From positions 1,550,001 through 1,614,000 of the forward strand of contig NZ_AP024325.1 of assembly GCF_018408855.1 (NCBI RefSeq): a stretch of 64,000 nucleotides of DNA, in the 5' to 3' direction. Source of the DNA: Caballeronia sp. NK8 (lineage in GTDB: Bacteria > Pseudomonadota > Gammaproteobacteria > Burkholderiales > Burkholderiaceae). Shown here one piece after another: positions 37,373 to 48,060 of this stretch (position 1 is its first letter; each line of letters opens with the position of its first letter). A model generated the notes under the pieces. That model searched no databases and was not told the origin of the DNA. It saw only the letters and a program-made list of their open reading frames with translations. Made by a program: the position numbers and the translations under genes.

Positions 37373-38220
37373 CGCAACCTGTTCACGCGCTGGCCGACAC
37401 GCCGCGCAACGCGACTGCGAAGCGCGTGAGGCGCCGGCGCCGCGGCATGCCCGGCGCGGGTCCGACCGCGCTTCCAAGCACGCTGTGCGTCGTCGCGATC
37501 GCCGCGCTCTGGTGGGCATCGACGCATTTCCGCTGGATTCCCCCGCTGTTCCTGCCTTCACCCGAAGCGGTGTGGCGAGCATTTCTCGACGCCGTGCACG
37601 GACGTCTTCAGGGTGGGCTGCCGTTGTCCGAGCATCTGCTCTGGAGCGCGATCCGCGTGTTCGGCGCGTTCGCGCTCGCCGTGGTCACCGCGGTGCCAGT
37701 CGGCATTCTGATGGGCGTGAGCCGCATTGCGCGCGGCGTGCTCGATCCGCCGCTGGAGTTCTATCGGCCGCTGCCGCCGCTCGCGTATCTGCCGCTCGTC
37801 GTGATCTGGTTCGGCATCGATGAAACCGCGAAGATCGTCGTCATCTGGCTCGCATGCTTCGCGCCGATCGCGATGGCCGCGCGTGCGGGTGTGAAGAGCG
37901 CAACGGCGGAGCAGGTGAATGCGGCCTGGTCGCTCGGCGCGAACTTGCGGCAAGTGGTGTGGCATGTCGTGCTGCCGGCCGCGTTGCCGGAGATTCTGAC
38001 GGGCCTGCGCATTGCCGTCGGGTTCGGCTGGACCACGCTTGTTGCGGCCGAAATGGTCGCCGCGACGGCAGGGCTCGGGCAGATGGTGCTCAACGCATCG
38101 AGCTTTCTGCGCACGGATGTCGTGGTGATGGGCATCGTGTTGATCGGCGCGATTGCCTGGGTTTTTGACTTTGCCATGCGCGTGGTGGAGCGGCGTCTTG
38201 TGCCGTGGAAGGGACGGTGA
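37369..38220 (+). CDS. tauC: Taurine-type ABC importer permease
   Basis: This 283-residue BPD-type permease has a basic cytoplasmic N-terminus (KRVRRRRRG) and about six membrane helices. The coupling loop [28 protein letters not shown] carries the EAA-like motif that docks the ATPase. Segments such as [20 protein letters not shown] and [15 protein letters not shown] are typical of TauC/SsuC. It is the last gene of the operon. A copy of the long palindrome begins 25 bases after its stop, where it could act as or replace a terminator. Confidence 0.88.
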   Translation: MTQPVHALADTPRNATAKRVRRRRRGMPGAGPTALPSTLCVVAIAALWWASTHFRWIPPLFLPSPEAVWRAFLDAVHGRLQGGLPLSEHLLWSAIRVFGAFALAVVTAVPVGILMGVSRIARGVLDPPLEFYRPLPPLAYLPLVVIWFGIDETAKIVVIWLACFAPIAMAARAGVKSATAEQVNAAWSLGANLRQVVWHVVLPAALPEILTGLRIAVGFGWTTLVAAEMVAATAGLGQMVLNASSFLRTDVVVMGIVLIGAIAWVFDFAMRVVERRLVPWKGR

Positions 38221-38244
38221 GGGTGTAGACGGCGGCGCAGCGTT

Positions 38245-38860
38245 TCGCCGGATCCCGTATTCGCGTCGGTCTATTAGCACTGCCCCTGTGCGGGGCGGCA
38301 GTCACTTTCTTTGCTGCTGCAAAGAAAGTAACCAAAGAAAGCAGCCTTCCCCATCCAAAGTACTTCAGGCCGGCCCCGGCACAGGCGATCGGTCTTGGCA
38401 CAGCAGTAGCGAGTGCCCTCAAAGGCCAGACCGGGCGTGGACCGCGCACGGTCTGCCACATCGCGCTGCATGCGTAGCTGGTTCAGCACGACATGGCTCC
38501 GGCCCGCTGCGCGGCCGACCGGTCCATCGGGTTTGCGTGTGCTTCCGCGTTTCGTTTTTCGCGTCGGTTTCCCTTGCATACCCATCGGCAGCGCGCAGCG
38601 CTGTGCCGAAGCTATTTCGTGCTGAACCAGCGCGCTTAAACGACTAGCTTGTCAGACCGTGCGCGGTCCAAGCCCGGTTAGACCTACGAGGGCACTCGCT
38701 ACAGACGCCACGATCGACGAGAAGAACACCCAAATTGCGTATGACCGCGGGCGTCTCGAGCTGCTTTCTTTGGTTACTTTCTTTGCAGCAGCAAAGAAAG
38801 TGACTGCCGCCCCGCACAGGGGCAACGCTAATGGACCGACACGAATACGGGATCCAGCGA
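38245..38860. repeat. Long palindromic repeat element, copy A
   Basis: Left arm 38245-38455 and right arm 38653-38860 are inverted complements at their outer parts (TCGCCGGATCCCG against CGGGATCCAGCGA, then GCCCCTGTGCGGGGC and ACTTTCTTTGC-TGCT-GCAAAGAAAGT mini-hairpins) and at their inner parts (TAGCGAGTGCCCTC, GACCGCGCACGGTCTG). Between these, about 60 bases per arm differ: the left arm carries type 1 (about 38346-38405), the right arm type 2 (about 38700-38757). The centre of about 200 bases has a further inverted pair around CTGGTTCAGCACGA. There is no transposase or believable gene. It fills the gap between tauC and the next importer; the 28 bases after it hold nothing recognisable. Confidence 0.88.
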
Positions 38861-38888
38861 CAAACCCAAACCTAGTTCCCAACCCTTC

Positions 38889-39716
38889 CTAATGACAATA
38901 CAAGTCGTTCTGCGCGTTGAACATATCGAAGGCAAGCTGCGTCGCCTGATCCTCGCGCACGGTTGCGAGCCAGCGTTGCCGCCGCCAGTCGTTCACTGCT
39001 CGCTCGATGAACGCCACGCTGGCGACATCACCGCCGCGCGTCGCGATGACTGTGCGCGCAGGCGCGAGCGTGCCCGGCAGCCCGCGGTAATAGGCCCAGT
39101 CCGGCTGTCTGAGCAGCTTGCGGATCACGTACTCATCATCGACCAGCGCGGCGCATTCGCCCGCCTGAAAGGCAAGCAGCGCATCCAGCGGACGGTCGTA
39201 ATCCTGCACATTGGCGTGCGCGCGTCGCGCCGCATCGTCCGCGAATGGATTGCCACGCGACGCGCAGATCGAACGGCCCGCCAGATCGCTCCACGCGCGC
39301 ACCGCGCCATGCCGAAGCACGAGCGCCATGCCACGCCCGGTGGTGTAGGCGGTCGGCGCGAAGGCAAGCGACGTGTCCGCGCCGAACGCAAGCCCCGCGA
39401 TGGCGACATCCGCCCTGCCCGATCGCACCGCGTCGCGCGCGTCGTCGGAACCGGCGAGCACCAGCGTGACAGGCAGCCCCGCACGCCGTCCGAGTTCGTC
39501 GGCGAGCGCGGCCGCGAAGCCATCCGGCGCGCGCGCGAAATGATCGACACGGCCGACGTTCAGCGTCGGCGCGGGACGCGATGGCACCGCGACGATCAGC
39601 GTGCCGCGCGCGCTCGCGGCGGCGAACGGTTGCACATCGCCGAAACCCTTGCGCCATGGAATGAACGAAAGCGCAACGACCACCAGTACGCCCGCTGCAA
39701 GCGCGCTCCTAGCCAT
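38889..39716 (-). CDS. Family-3-type substrate-binding protein of an ABC importer
   Basis: This 275-residue protein has an N-terminal membrane segment or uncleaved signal (SALAAGVLVVVALSFIPW) and a periplasmic-binding fold of the amino-acid/SBP_bac_3 class: ASARGTLIVAVPSRP, DGFAAALADELGRRAGLPV, SGRADVAIAGLAFGAD, AGECAALVDDEYVI. It overlaps the upstream permease gene by eight bases and is the last of four genes. Its class differs from the NMT1/SsuA-type lipoprotein that opens the same operon, so the importer appears to have two dissimilar binding proteins. The ligand is unknown. Confidence 0.8.
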   Translation of the reverse strand: MARSALAAGVLVVVALSFIPWRKGFGDVQPFAAASARGTLIVAVPSRPAPTLNVGRVDHFARAPDGFAAALADELGRRAGLPVTLVLAGSDDARDAVRSGRADVAIAGLAFGADTSLAFAPTAYTTGRGMALVLRHGAVRAWSDLAGRSICASRGNPFADDAARRAHANVQDYDRPLDALLAFQAGECAALVDDEYVIRKLLRQPDWAYYRGLPGTLAPARTVIATRGGDVASVAFIERAVNDWRRQRWLATVREDQATQLAFDMFNAQNDLYCH

Positions 39717-40563
39717 TCTGCGCGAGCCCCACGCGCCAGCGCAGAAGACGCCGTTCGAGCAGCGAAAGACTCTTGTTGATCAGCAAGCCGAAGAGCGCAA
39801 GAAGCACGATGCCCGCATACATATCGGGAATCTGAAACGTTTCCTGCGAATTGAGCGTGTAGAACCCAAGCCCCGAACGCGCGCCGATCATCTCCGCCGC
39901 GACCAGCGCCGTGATGCTATACGCGCCCGCGAGCCGGATGCCGGTCAGTATCTCGGGCAGCGCTGCGGGCAACACGACCTTCACGAAGATGAAGCCTTGC
40001 GATGCACCCATCGAACGCGCCGAATCGATGAACACGCGCTCGACCTGTTTCACGCCCGAGATCGTGTTGAGCAGCACCGGCCAGAACGCGGCCCACACGA
40101 TGATGGCGATCTTCGACGACTCGCCGATCCCGAGAAACAGCATGAACACCGGAAACAGCGCAAACGCGGAGACCTGCCGCAGCAACTGATACAGCGGATC
40201 GACGATGCGCTCGGCGCGCCGGAACCAGCCGAGCGCGAAGCCACCGGCGACGCCGCCCGCCACTGCCAGCAACAGGCCGCTGATCGAGCGCAGCGCGCTC
40301 GCGCCGAGATGCTTCCACACCTCGCCGCTGTCGAACAGATGCGCGATGGCCACAGCCACCTGCGACGGCGGACTCAGATACGCCGTGCTCACGATGCCAA
40401 GCCGCGGCAGCAGTTCCCACAACAAGGCGAACGCGACGAGCGCGATCGAACGCTCGATGGCGCCCGACAGGCGCATGCCGCGCCTGCGTCCGATGTTTGC
40501 TGCGTCACGCTTCCTCGCCCCGGCGAGCAGCGGAAAACTGCGCACGGTTTCTTGCTCTGCCAT
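39709..40563 (-). CDS. ABC importer permease (SsuC/TauC/NrtB class)
   Basis: The 284-residue membrane protein has a basic N-terminus followed by about six helices. Class features are PPSQVAVAIAHLF, FALFPVFMLFLGIGESSKIAIIVW broken by a loop, and the ATPase-docking loop [41 protein letters not shown] and the C-terminal SLSLLERRLLRWR complete the pattern. Its start abuts the stop of the ATPase gene with no spacer. It serves together with that ATPase and with one or both binding proteins for sulfonate, nitrate or a similar small anion. Confidence 0.87.
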   Translation of the reverse strand: MAEQETVRSFPLLAGARKRDAANIGRRRGMRLSGAIERSIALVAFALLWELLPRLGIVSTAYLSPPSQVAVAIAHLFDSGEVWKHLGASALRSISGLLLAVAGGVAGGFALGWFRRAERIVDPLYQLLRQVSAFALFPVFMLFLGIGESSKIAIIVWAAFWPVLLNTISGVKQVERVFIDSARSMGASQGFIFVKVVLPAALPEILTGIRLAGAYSITALVAAEMIGARSGLGFYTLNSQETFQIPDMYAGIVLLALFGLLINKSLSLLERRLLRWRVGLAQNG

Positions 40564-41399
<836 letters not shown>

Positions 41400-41403
<4 letters not shown>

Positions 41404-42458
41404 GAGGGCTGTCCGTTCGCGCGCGGCGTCGCGCTCGCCTGCGACTGCTTCGCGAGCGGGTTATATTCGTTGGTGTAGACGTCCTTGACCTGCACCTTGC
41501 CCTTCGGGATCTTGCCGGCCTGTTCGAGGATGTCGATGTAGTACTGGATCGGCGGCTCCGTCACGACGAGATCCTTCACATAGGCATAACGCTCGACCAG
41601 CTTCACGTCGATGCCGAGCCGCTCCGCCGTGAGCTGGCGCGCTTCGTCGGGATGCGCGTTGACCCAGTTGCCCGCTCGCGCGATGGCCGTAACGAAGTCC
41701 TTCACCGCCTGCGGATGGGCGCGCGCGAACGCACCGTTCACGCTGTAGGGCGCCATGCCGCCGAGCCCGTGATCCTCGTCCCAGTCGCTCCAGAGCTTGT
41801 GCAGTTGCGCATCGGCTTCGGCTGCGCCGGAGAACGGCGGATGAATGATGGCGATATCGACGTTCTTGGTGACGAGCGCCTGCTGCGACTGGTTATCCGG
41901 CACGACGAGCCAGTTGACCTTCGACACGTCCACGCCGTGCTGCGACAGATACTTCTTCGTCACGAACTCCGCGCACGCGCCGAAGCTGTTGAAGGCGACG
42001 GTCTTGCCTTCGAAATCCTTCGGCGAGCGGATGTCGGAATCCTTGCGCGTGAAGTACTTCATATGCGGCGCATCGGGCAAGGTTTCGCCGCCTGCGGAGA
42101 CCACCTTGATATCCGCACCGCTTGCGATCGCAGAGATGACGAGCGGCACCATGCGCGTGCCGAAATCGATCTCGCCCGTGCCGACGAGCGGAATGATCTG
42201 CGGCGCGGCGATCTTGCCGACATATTTCGGCCGCGTGCTCGTGCCTTCGAAATAGCCGAGCTTGTCGGCAAGATAGACGAGATCGAAGGAGGGGTTGTCG
42301 GGATACTTGAAGTAGGTCACTTCCTGACGCGCCGTCTGCGTGACCTTGGCCAAGGATGCTTGCGCCTGTTCGTCCTGAGGTTTGCAGCCGCCAAAGAGAA
42401 CGAGCGTGGCCGCCGCGCAGACGGCATGCAGCCGGTACTTCGAAAGAGACGCCTTCAT
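41400..42458 (-). CDS. SsuA/NMT1-type substrate-binding lipoprotein
   Basis: This 352-residue protein opens the importer operon. From the ATG at 42458 it has a lipoprotein signal (HAVCAAATLVLFGGCKP, lipid on the Cys of FGGC); an upstream in-frame ATG at 42533 would add 25 residues before the signal and is less likely. The mature part is NMT1/SsuA-like: YFKYPDNPSFDLVYLADKLG, GTGEIDFGTRM, GKTVAFNSFGACAEFVTKKY and AIIHPPFSGAAE. It would be anchored in the inner membrane facing the periplasm. The ligand is not predictable from sequence alone. Confidence 0.85.
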
Positions 42459-42619
42459 AGGATCGGTGAGGAGCAGGAGAGGAAAAAGTTGCGACGCCGC
42501 GCGACCGGCAGCGCCGTGCTCTCTCATTCTCACGCGAGCCGTGAGACGATCAAACGAAGCAAATCTGATTAGCTGACGCAGTCAAATCTGCAATGCATTT
42601 CACGGAAACCGCGTTCGAT

Positions 42620-43336
42620 TCAGTCGCGATCCGCGTCGCGCAGTTGCGCGAGCGATGCGCGCTGGGTGCCGTTCGCGTCGAAGTTGTCGTCGGCGAGCCA
42701 GCGTTCGAAGGCGCGCCGGATGCGCGGCCAGTCGCGATCGATGATCGCGTACCAGGCCGTATCGCGATTGCGGCCCTTGTAGACGATCGCCTGCCGGAAG
42801 ATGCCTTCGAACTCGAAGCCGAGCCGCAGCGCGGTCTTGCGTGACGGCGCGTTCAGGCTGTCGCATTTCCATTCATAGCGCCGATAGCCAAGGTCATCGA
42901 AGACATGGCGCATCAACAGATATTGCGCTTCCGTGGATATGCGCGTCTGTTTGAGCAAGGGCGAGAACGTGACGCTGCCCATTTCGATGACGCCATGCAC
43001 CGGCTCGATCCGCATCAGCGCGAGCGTGCCGACTGCCTTGCCGCTCGCGGAATCGATGACGGTGTAGTGGAGCGGATCCGTGGATGCCGCGGCTTTCGTC
43101 AGATAGTCGCGGAAGGCGTCGAATTCCGTGAATGGGCCGACGAAGAGGTAGGTCCAGTCGCTGCCGTCGGGCGCGTGGCTGTAGGCGTCGAAGAGATCGG
43201 CCGCGTGGCGCGTTACGTCGAGCGGCTCGATGCGGCAATGCTTCCCGTCGATGGTGATGCGCGCGGGGCGTGCGCGCGGGGTCCAGTTGATCACCGGATC
43301 GCCGATGGGTTGGTGGTATTCGTTGGTTCTTGTCAT
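42620..43336 (-). CDS. GNAT N-acetyltransferase (RimJ/RimL-like)
   Basis: The 238-residue protein looks like the larger GNAT type with an N-terminal extension: GKHCRIEPLDVTRHAADL, DWTYLFVGPF, GTLALMRIEPVHGVIEMGSVTFSP, and the acetyl-CoA region TEAQYLLMRHVFDDLGYRRYEWKCDSLN cut across two motifs. NAPSRKTALRLGFEFEGIFRQ is the typical GNAT helix alpha-4 region. The start at 43336 excludes an upstream extension that runs into the palindrome region. It lies alone between the importer operon and palindrome copy B. The acceptor substrate is unknown. Confidence 0.82.
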   Translation of the reverse strand: MTRTNEYHQPIGDPVINWTPRARPARITIDGKHCRIEPLDVTRHAADLFDAYSHAPDGSDWTYLFVGPFTEFDAFRDYLTKAAASTDPLHYTVIDSASGKAVGTLALMRIEPVHGVIEMGSVTFSPLLKQTRISTEAQYLLMRHVFDDLGYRRYEWKCDSLNAPSRKTALRLGFEFEGIFRQAIVYKGRNRDTAWYAIIDRDWPRIRRAFERWLADDNFDANGTQRASLAQLRDADRD

Positions 43337-43441
43337 GTGTGAGGGGCTCCAAGGGGGATTTATAGCGCGCGAGCTAGAACATGTTATGCACTTTTGCCAA
43401 AGGATGTGAAGGTTCTTGGTCAAAGCGTTTGACACGCTCGT

Positions 43442-44069
43442 GGGCTTCCGCCGGATCCCGTATTCGTGTCGGTCTATTGGCGTTGCCCCTGTGCGGGGCG
43501 GCAGTCACTTTCTTTGCTGCTGCAAAGAAAGTAACCAAAGAAAGCAGCTCGAGACGCCCGCGGTCATACGCAATTTGGGTGTTCTTCTCGTCGATCGTGG
43601 CGTCTGTAGCGAGTGCCCTCGTAGGCCTAACCGGGCTTGGACCGCGCACGGTCTGCCACATCGCGCCGCGTAAGCGGCTGGTTCAGCACGAAATGGCTCC
43701 GGCCCGCTGCGCGGCCGATGGGTTCATCGGGGATGCATGTGCTTCCTTATCAAGGTATCCATACCAATGGTTTCCCTTGCACACCCGACGGCAGCGCGTA
43801 GCGCTGTGCCGGAACTCTTTCGTGCTGAACCAGTGCCCTTGGGGTTCTAGCTTGTCAGACCGTGCGCGGTCCACGCCCGGTTAGGCCTACGAGGGCACTC
43901 GCTACTGAGCCCACGAACAATGAGAATAGTGGCCAAATTGCGTGTGACCGCGGGCGTCTCGAGCTGCTTTCTTTGGTTACTTTCTTTGCAGCAGCAAAGA
44001 AAGTGACTGCCGCCCCGCACAGGGGCAACGCCAATAAACCAACACGGTAACGGGATCCGGCGAAAGCCC
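43442..44069. repeat. Long palindromic repeat element, copy B
   Basis: Arms 43442-43655 and 43856-44069, each 214 bases, are mutual inverted complements out to GGGCTT-CGCCGGATCCCG. The variable segment is type 2 in the left arm (43549-43606), which is the reverse complement of the right-arm segment of copy A, and type 3 in the right arm (about 43902-43965). The centre contains the inverted pair CTGGTTCAGCACGAAA/TTTCGTGCTGAACCAG. The element ends exactly on the first base of the glycosyltransferase stop codon. The remaining 105 bases between it and the acetyltransferase start (43337-43441) carry nothing recognisable. Confidence 0.88.
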
Positions 44070-45289
44070 TAACACACAGCTCGCTCCACCGCATGATCCC
44101 CCAACACACTCTCATACAACTCGAGATAAGCCGCAACCATCGCATCGCGATCGAAACGCCCTGCATACTCGCGCAGACGTTCATGCACGCCTGGATCTTC
44201 GAGCAGCGCCACCGCCTCGCGCAGCTTCGCGATGATCGTCGCGGGCCGCGCCATCTGGAACACGAGATTGGTGCGCGGCTCGACGACTTCGGGAATGCCC
44301 CCCGTGTCCGCAGCCACGACCGGCAAGCCGTGCGAATACGCTTCCATGGTCACGCGCCCGAACGGTTCATTCCATATCGACGGCACCACGAGAATATCGA
44401 TGGTCCCGAAAAATTCGCCTGACTTGACGTGCCCGAGATACTCGATGCGCGGATCGTCGTACTTCGCCTTGAGCGAACGCAGGTAATCCGCATCGCCCGC
44501 GCCGCCGACAGCGAGCGTCCACTGCAGCGTATCGTCCGCGCGCAATTGTTCGAGCAGCACTTCGAGCCCTTTCTCCGGCGACACACGCCCAAGCACGCCG
44601 AGCCGCACCGGGCCGCCCGTATAGCGCCGGGTGCGCGGCGGCGGAGCCGGGCCGTCGAATGGCTCGACGCAATTGTGGATGACCGTCGTGCGCGCGGCAC
44701 GCGAAAAATAGCCGCTCTCGAGATGCTTCTGCAGCACGAAGCGGCTGACGCCCACGGCCACCGCAACCCGTGATGACGCCGCCCGCTTCGGTTCCGCATA
44801 CAGCGAGCAGACGCCGCACTGGCGCATGCACGGCTTGCCACGCGAATACATGATCGCGGTCGGGCACATCAGGTAGTAATCGCGCGCGGTGTGCACGATC
44901 GGCACGCCGGCGTTCTTCGCGAGACGCCAGATATCGATGGACAAACACGACAGATTGCTGGTGCTGATCACGTCCGGCTTTTCGCGGGCGATGATGCTCG
45001 ACAGCTTGCGCGACATCATCACGTTATGCACATCGATGGCATGCCAGATGAGTTTGGCAACGCGCCCGTGCTTCTCCCGCTGATGCGGCCAGTAGAGATT
45101 CATCGAACGCAGCCGATACACCTTCACGCCGTTCACGTGGTCCACATGGTCGACACCGGTCCCGGTCGCGCAGACCACGCAAACTTCCACGCCTGCCTTG
45201 ACCAGACCTTCCGCGAGCAGTCGCGTCGAAACCTCGGCTCCTCCCGGCTCATCCGGAAAGTAAAGTGTGTTGGCTATGAGTATTTTCAC
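44069..45289 (-). CDS. Glycosyltransferase family 4
   Basis: This 406-residue enzyme has the GT-B fold. The N-terminal half shows ILIANTLYFPDEPGGAEVSTR, and the C-terminal donor-binding half shows LGVLGRVSPEKGLEVLLEQL and the EPFGRVTMEAYSHGLPVV motif carrying the two conserved glutamates. A Cys-rich loop (CPTAIMYSRGKPCMRQCGVCSLY) between the halves resembles the one seen in related capsule and LPS transferases. It would add a sugar to a surface glycan using a nucleotide-sugar donor. It stands alone, with no polysaccharide cluster next to it, and its 3' end is fused to palindrome copy B. Confidence 0.88.
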   Translation of the reverse strand: MKILIANTLYFPDEPGGAEVSTRLLAEGLVKAGVEVCVVCATGTGVDHVDHVNGVKVYRLRSMNLYWPHQREKHGRVAKLIWHAIDVHNVMMSRKLSSIIAREKPDVISTSNLSCLSIDIWRLAKNAGVPIVHTARDYYLMCPTAIMYSRGKPCMRQCGVCSLYAEPKRAASSRVAVAVGVSRFVLQKHLESGYFSRAARTTVIHNCVEPFDGPAPPPRTRRYTGGPVRLGVLGRVSPEKGLEVLLEQLRADDTLQWTLAVGGAGDADYLRSLKAKYDDPRIEYLGHVKSGEFFGTIDILVVPSIWNEPFGRVTMEAYSHGLPVVAADTGGIPEVVEPRTNLVFQMARPATIIAKLREAVALLEDPGVHERLREYAGRFDRDAMVAAYLELYESVLGDHAVERAVC

Positions 45290-45738
45290 GAAATCCCCGT
45301 GCGATGCAGTGCCCCTGGTATTGCCTCCAAAGTGGCGCGACCAAGGCGTCAGAGCACACGATGCATGGATGGCTCATTAGTCTAGGACGCGACAAATCCC
45401 TTGGGAAGCGGGTCGGAAAATGCATTGGTCATACTTAATACGACGCGTTGAAAATCAGCGTATCGCCTTTTGCCGCCCCGAATGGAGTCCAGCGAATGAA
45501 TGTTTCAAGAATACTGTTTCAAAGCGAAACATTGCTTGCCTGACCTGAAGCGCGTGCTCTCGCGCAAAGCTTCGCACGAGAACGAAATTACCGCACGAAG
45601 GAACCGCTCAATACGATGGCTTCCGCACGGACGCGCGCTTTCAGGCATCGTCTAATGATAAAGCTGCGAAAGAGCCGGCCGACGGCCCGCCATCGTCGCA
45701 ATCTCATCGCGCGACCGTGCGCCATTCCCCGATATCCT
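45290..45738. other. Intergenic region with direct repeats and a small hairpin
   Basis: No gene could be supported in these 449 bases. Two TGTTTCAA direct repeats (45501-45508 and 45515-45522) are followed by a perfect small stem, TGTTTC-AAAGC-GAAACA (45515-45531). These could be an operator for the divergent glycosyltransferase and hydrolase genes. The interval 45600-45738 could extend the hydrolase at its N-terminus, but it reads as arginine-rich non-protein sequence. Confidence 0.4.
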
Positions 45739-46578
45739 ATGCGCGCACTGGCAAGACGAGGTTTCATTTCCCTGACACTGGCGGCGTGCGTGGCCGGCGT
45801 GTTCACGTCTCGCGCGCGCGAGAACGATGAGGAACGGGCCGACGGCGTCGCGTATGGCGAGGCGCCCCGTCAGCGGCTCGATGTCTACGCGCCCGAGTCG
45901 CGCACCGGCGCGGATCGGCCTGTCGTCGTGTATTTTTATGGCGGGGGCTGGCAAAGCGGTCATCGCTCGGATGCCCGTGGCGTCGCGCAGGCGCTGGCCG
46001 CCCACGGAATCCTGACCATCACGCCGGATTACCGCATCTATCCCGATGCCGTGTTCCCCGGCTTTCTCGACGACCCCGCCGCCGCCGTGCGCTGGGCGCG
46101 CGATCACGCGCGCGAATTCGGCGGCGATCCCAAGCGCATTTTCGTGATGGGCCATTCATCGGGCGCGCACATCGCCGCGATGCTCGCAACGGATCCGCGT
46201 TACCTGGCCGCGCAGGGCATGGCGAAGAGCTCGCTCGCGGGCATGATCGGACTGGCGGGACCCTACGCCGCGATCCCGACGAGCGATCCGCACATGGACG
46301 TGATCTTTCCGGCCGCATTGCGTCAGCAGGCTCTGCCCATCCAGTTCCTTTCGGGTAACGAACCGCCGATGCTGCTCGCCGCCGGCACCGCGGACACCGA
46401 TGTCGATCCGCGCAACAGCGACCGCTTCGCCGCGGCGTTACGAGCGCATCACGATGTCGTCGAACTGAAGCGTTATGCGGGCTTCGGACACGACACGATC
46501 GTCAAGTCGCTTGCAGCGACGCAGGGCACGCCTTCACCTGTTCTCGCCGATGTCACCGCCTTCATCGCCGCGCATTGA
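45739..46578 (+). CDS. Alpha/beta hydrolase (HSL/carboxylesterase-like)
   Basis: The product has 279 residues and starts with a possible signal (MRALARRGFISLTLAACVAGVF). The oxyanion-hole region is YFYGGGWQSG in place of HGGGW, the nucleophile elbow is GHSSGAH, and the catalytic partners are probably Asp in TADTDVDPRNSD and His in AGFGHDTI. These are features of the esterase/lipase family related to hormone-sensitive lipase or kynurenine formamidase. The ATG at 45739 was chosen because it begins the signal-like segment. If LAAC is a lipobox, the protein is a periplasmic lipoprotein. The substrate is unknown. Confidence 0.85.
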   Translation: MRALARRGFISLTLAACVAGVFTSRARENDEERADGVAYGEAPRQRLDVYAPESRTGADRPVVVYFYGGGWQSGHRSDARGVAQALAAHGILTITPDYRIYPDAVFPGFLDDPAAAVRWARDHAREFGGDPKRIFVMGHSSGAHIAAMLATDPRYLAAQGMAKSSLAGMIGLAGPYAAIPTSDPHMDVIFPAALRQQALPIQFLSGNEPPMLLAAGTADTDVDPRNSDRFAAALRAHHDVVELKRYAGFGHDTIVKSLAATQGTPSPVLADVTAFIAAH

Positions 46579-46644
46579 ACACGCGGTACGCGCTCATATA
46601 ATGGAAGGCCGCTCTACATCGTTATTCGGAACGTCCGCATTCTC

Positions 46645-47160
46645 ATGTTCGTGCGTGCATTGACTCCCGCCGACGCCGAGTCTTTTCAATCGCTACGGCT
46701 TTCCGCGCTTCAGTTGTCGCCTTCGTCGTTCGCCTCGACTTACGACGACGAAAAGAACCGTTCCCTCGATGAAATCGCCGCGCGCCTGATCCTCACGGAG
46801 AAACAGGCCGTCTTCGGTGCATTCGACGAAGAACACCTGGTCGGCATCGCGGGCGTGCGCTGCAACGTCTTCCGTGCACACGAGCATCAGGCGCATCTCT
46901 GGGGCGTGTACGTCGCGCCGGGCTGCCGGGGAGCGGGCGTGAGCAGAAGACTGCTGGCCGAAGCGATCGGCTTCGCGCACGAAATGGCGGGGGTCACGCA
47001 ATTGCACCTGACCGTGGCGTCGGACAACGCCGTCGCCATTCAGCTCTACCAGTCGCTTGGCTTCGATACGCTCACATGCGAGCCCGATTCGATCTTCTCT
47101 GACTGCGCACGCGACGACGATGTCCTCATGTGCCTGCGCCTCACGAGCGAAGCTGACTGA
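46645..47160 (+). CDS. GNAT N-acetyltransferase
   Basis: This 171-residue protein has the full short GNAT fold: MFVRALTPADAESFQSLRL at the start, AVFGAFDEEHLVGIAGVR, the acetyl-CoA-binding HLWGVYVAPGCRGAGVSRRLL with the RxxGxx(R) pyrophosphate loop, LHLTVASDNAVAIQLYQSLGF, and a terminal strand MCLRLT. It is 66 bases downstream of the hydrolase on the same strand. It ends immediately before the convergent reductase-like gene with no spacer. The acceptor substrate cannot be predicted. Confidence 0.87.
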   Translation: MFVRALTPADAESFQSLRLSALQLSPSSFASTYDDEKNRSLDEIAARLILTEKQAVFGAFDEEHLVGIAGVRCNVFRAHEHQAHLWGVYVAPGCRGAGVSRRLLAEAIGFAHEMAGVTQLHLTVASDNAVAIQLYQSLGFDTLTCEPDSIFSDCARDDDVLMCLRLTSEAD

Positions 47161-47832
47161 CTACGCGGTCTGCTCGCCGAGCACGATCTTGTGAATATTG
47201 GCCGCATAAACCCATTCGCGCGCCTGGCGCTCGATCAGATCCATGAAGGCGGGCGGCCCGCTGCAATAAATCTGCGTGCTCGCGTGACTCGGGCTCAGCG
47301 CGTGCGCGCTCGTCTGCGCGAACAGATCGTGCGACAGGTCGAAATAGTGATGCACCTTGCCGTGATCGCGCAACGCGTCGATTTCATCGCGGAGCACGGC
47401 GCGATCCGCCGATCGCGCGAAGTTGTGCAACTCGAACCTCTGCCCCGCCGACGCCAGCCGCTTCGCGATGCCCACGATCGACGCAGCGCCGATCCCGCCC
47501 GCAAAGAGAATGGATCGCGCGCGATCGTCGAGAATCGTCGGCGCGTTTTTCGGGCTGCCGGCGAATACTTCGTCCCGCTCGTTCAGCGGAAATCCGGCAG
47601 GCCGCGTGTCCTGTCTTGCGCCGACCACGTATCCATCGGCATAGGGTGACGCGGAGATCAGCGGATACGTCCTGCTCCGGTCGCCCGCGCTGTCGAGCGC
47701 GAGCGTGACGCACGCGCCTTCGTCGAACGGCGGCAGCGACGATCTTGACCGCGTGCGGATTTCGATCGCTTGGTATCCCTCTGCAATTTGCCATCTCCGG
47801 CCCACGATGACGGGAATCAGGTTGTCGCGCAT
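47161..47832 (-). CDS. Ferredoxin-reductase-like protein lacking the 2Fe-2S domain
   Basis: The 223-residue protein matches the flavin- and NAD-binding halves of phthalate/vanillate dioxygenase reductases: SRTYPLISASPYADGYVVGAR in place of the usual RxYSL flavin loop, FAGSPKNAP, the nucleotide-binding ILFAGGIGAASIVGIAKRL, and IYCSGPPAFMDLIE. The C-terminal plant-type ferredoxin domain with its four cysteines is missing, since the protein ends at IVLGEQTA. It may hand electrons to a separate acceptor or be a degenerate relative. No oxygenase gene is adjacent. Confidence 0.75.
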   Translation of the reverse strand: MRDNLIPVIVGRRWQIAEGYQAIEIRTRSRSSLPPFDEGACVTLALDSAGDRSRTYPLISASPYADGYVVGARQDTRPAGFPLNERDEVFAGSPKNAPTILDDRARSILFAGGIGAASIVGIAKRLASAGQRFELHNFARSADRAVLRDEIDALRDHGKVHHYFDLSHDLFAQTSAHALSPSHASTQIYCSGPPAFMDLIERQAREWVYAANIHKIVLGEQTA

Positions 47833-48060
47833 GTCTCCTCCGGTATGAAAAACGGCTCTCGTCGAGCGTAGGGCGGACCGGATGCGCGATCAAGGCACGC
47901 GAGCGCATGCCAGTCATATCGTCACGGCGATACTCAGTGGCCGCTGTACGAACCGATGACGTGCGTCGAAAGCGCCTTGTTTGGCGTCCGCTTAAAAATA
48001 TAACGCTCGAAACCCTGCGATTTGCTGACGAAATCCTCTCAGAGTCATCTCAAAATAAAC

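Noticed and set aside
38245..38860. Palindrome copy A as an insertion sequence
   Set aside because: There is no transposase frame, the inverted arms make up most of the element, and no target-site duplication is visible at its edges.
38653..38882. Short open frames within the palindromes (products containing VTFFAAAKKVT)
   Set aside because: They arise from the repeated arm sequence on both strands of all three copies, have no ribosome site, and are disrupted by the variable segments. They are better treated as part of the repeat.
47997..48004. ATATAACG, a possible third ModE half-site upstream of the acetate symporter operon
   Set aside because: The partner half-site is missing at the required distance (TGGCGTCCG where CGTAATATA is expected).
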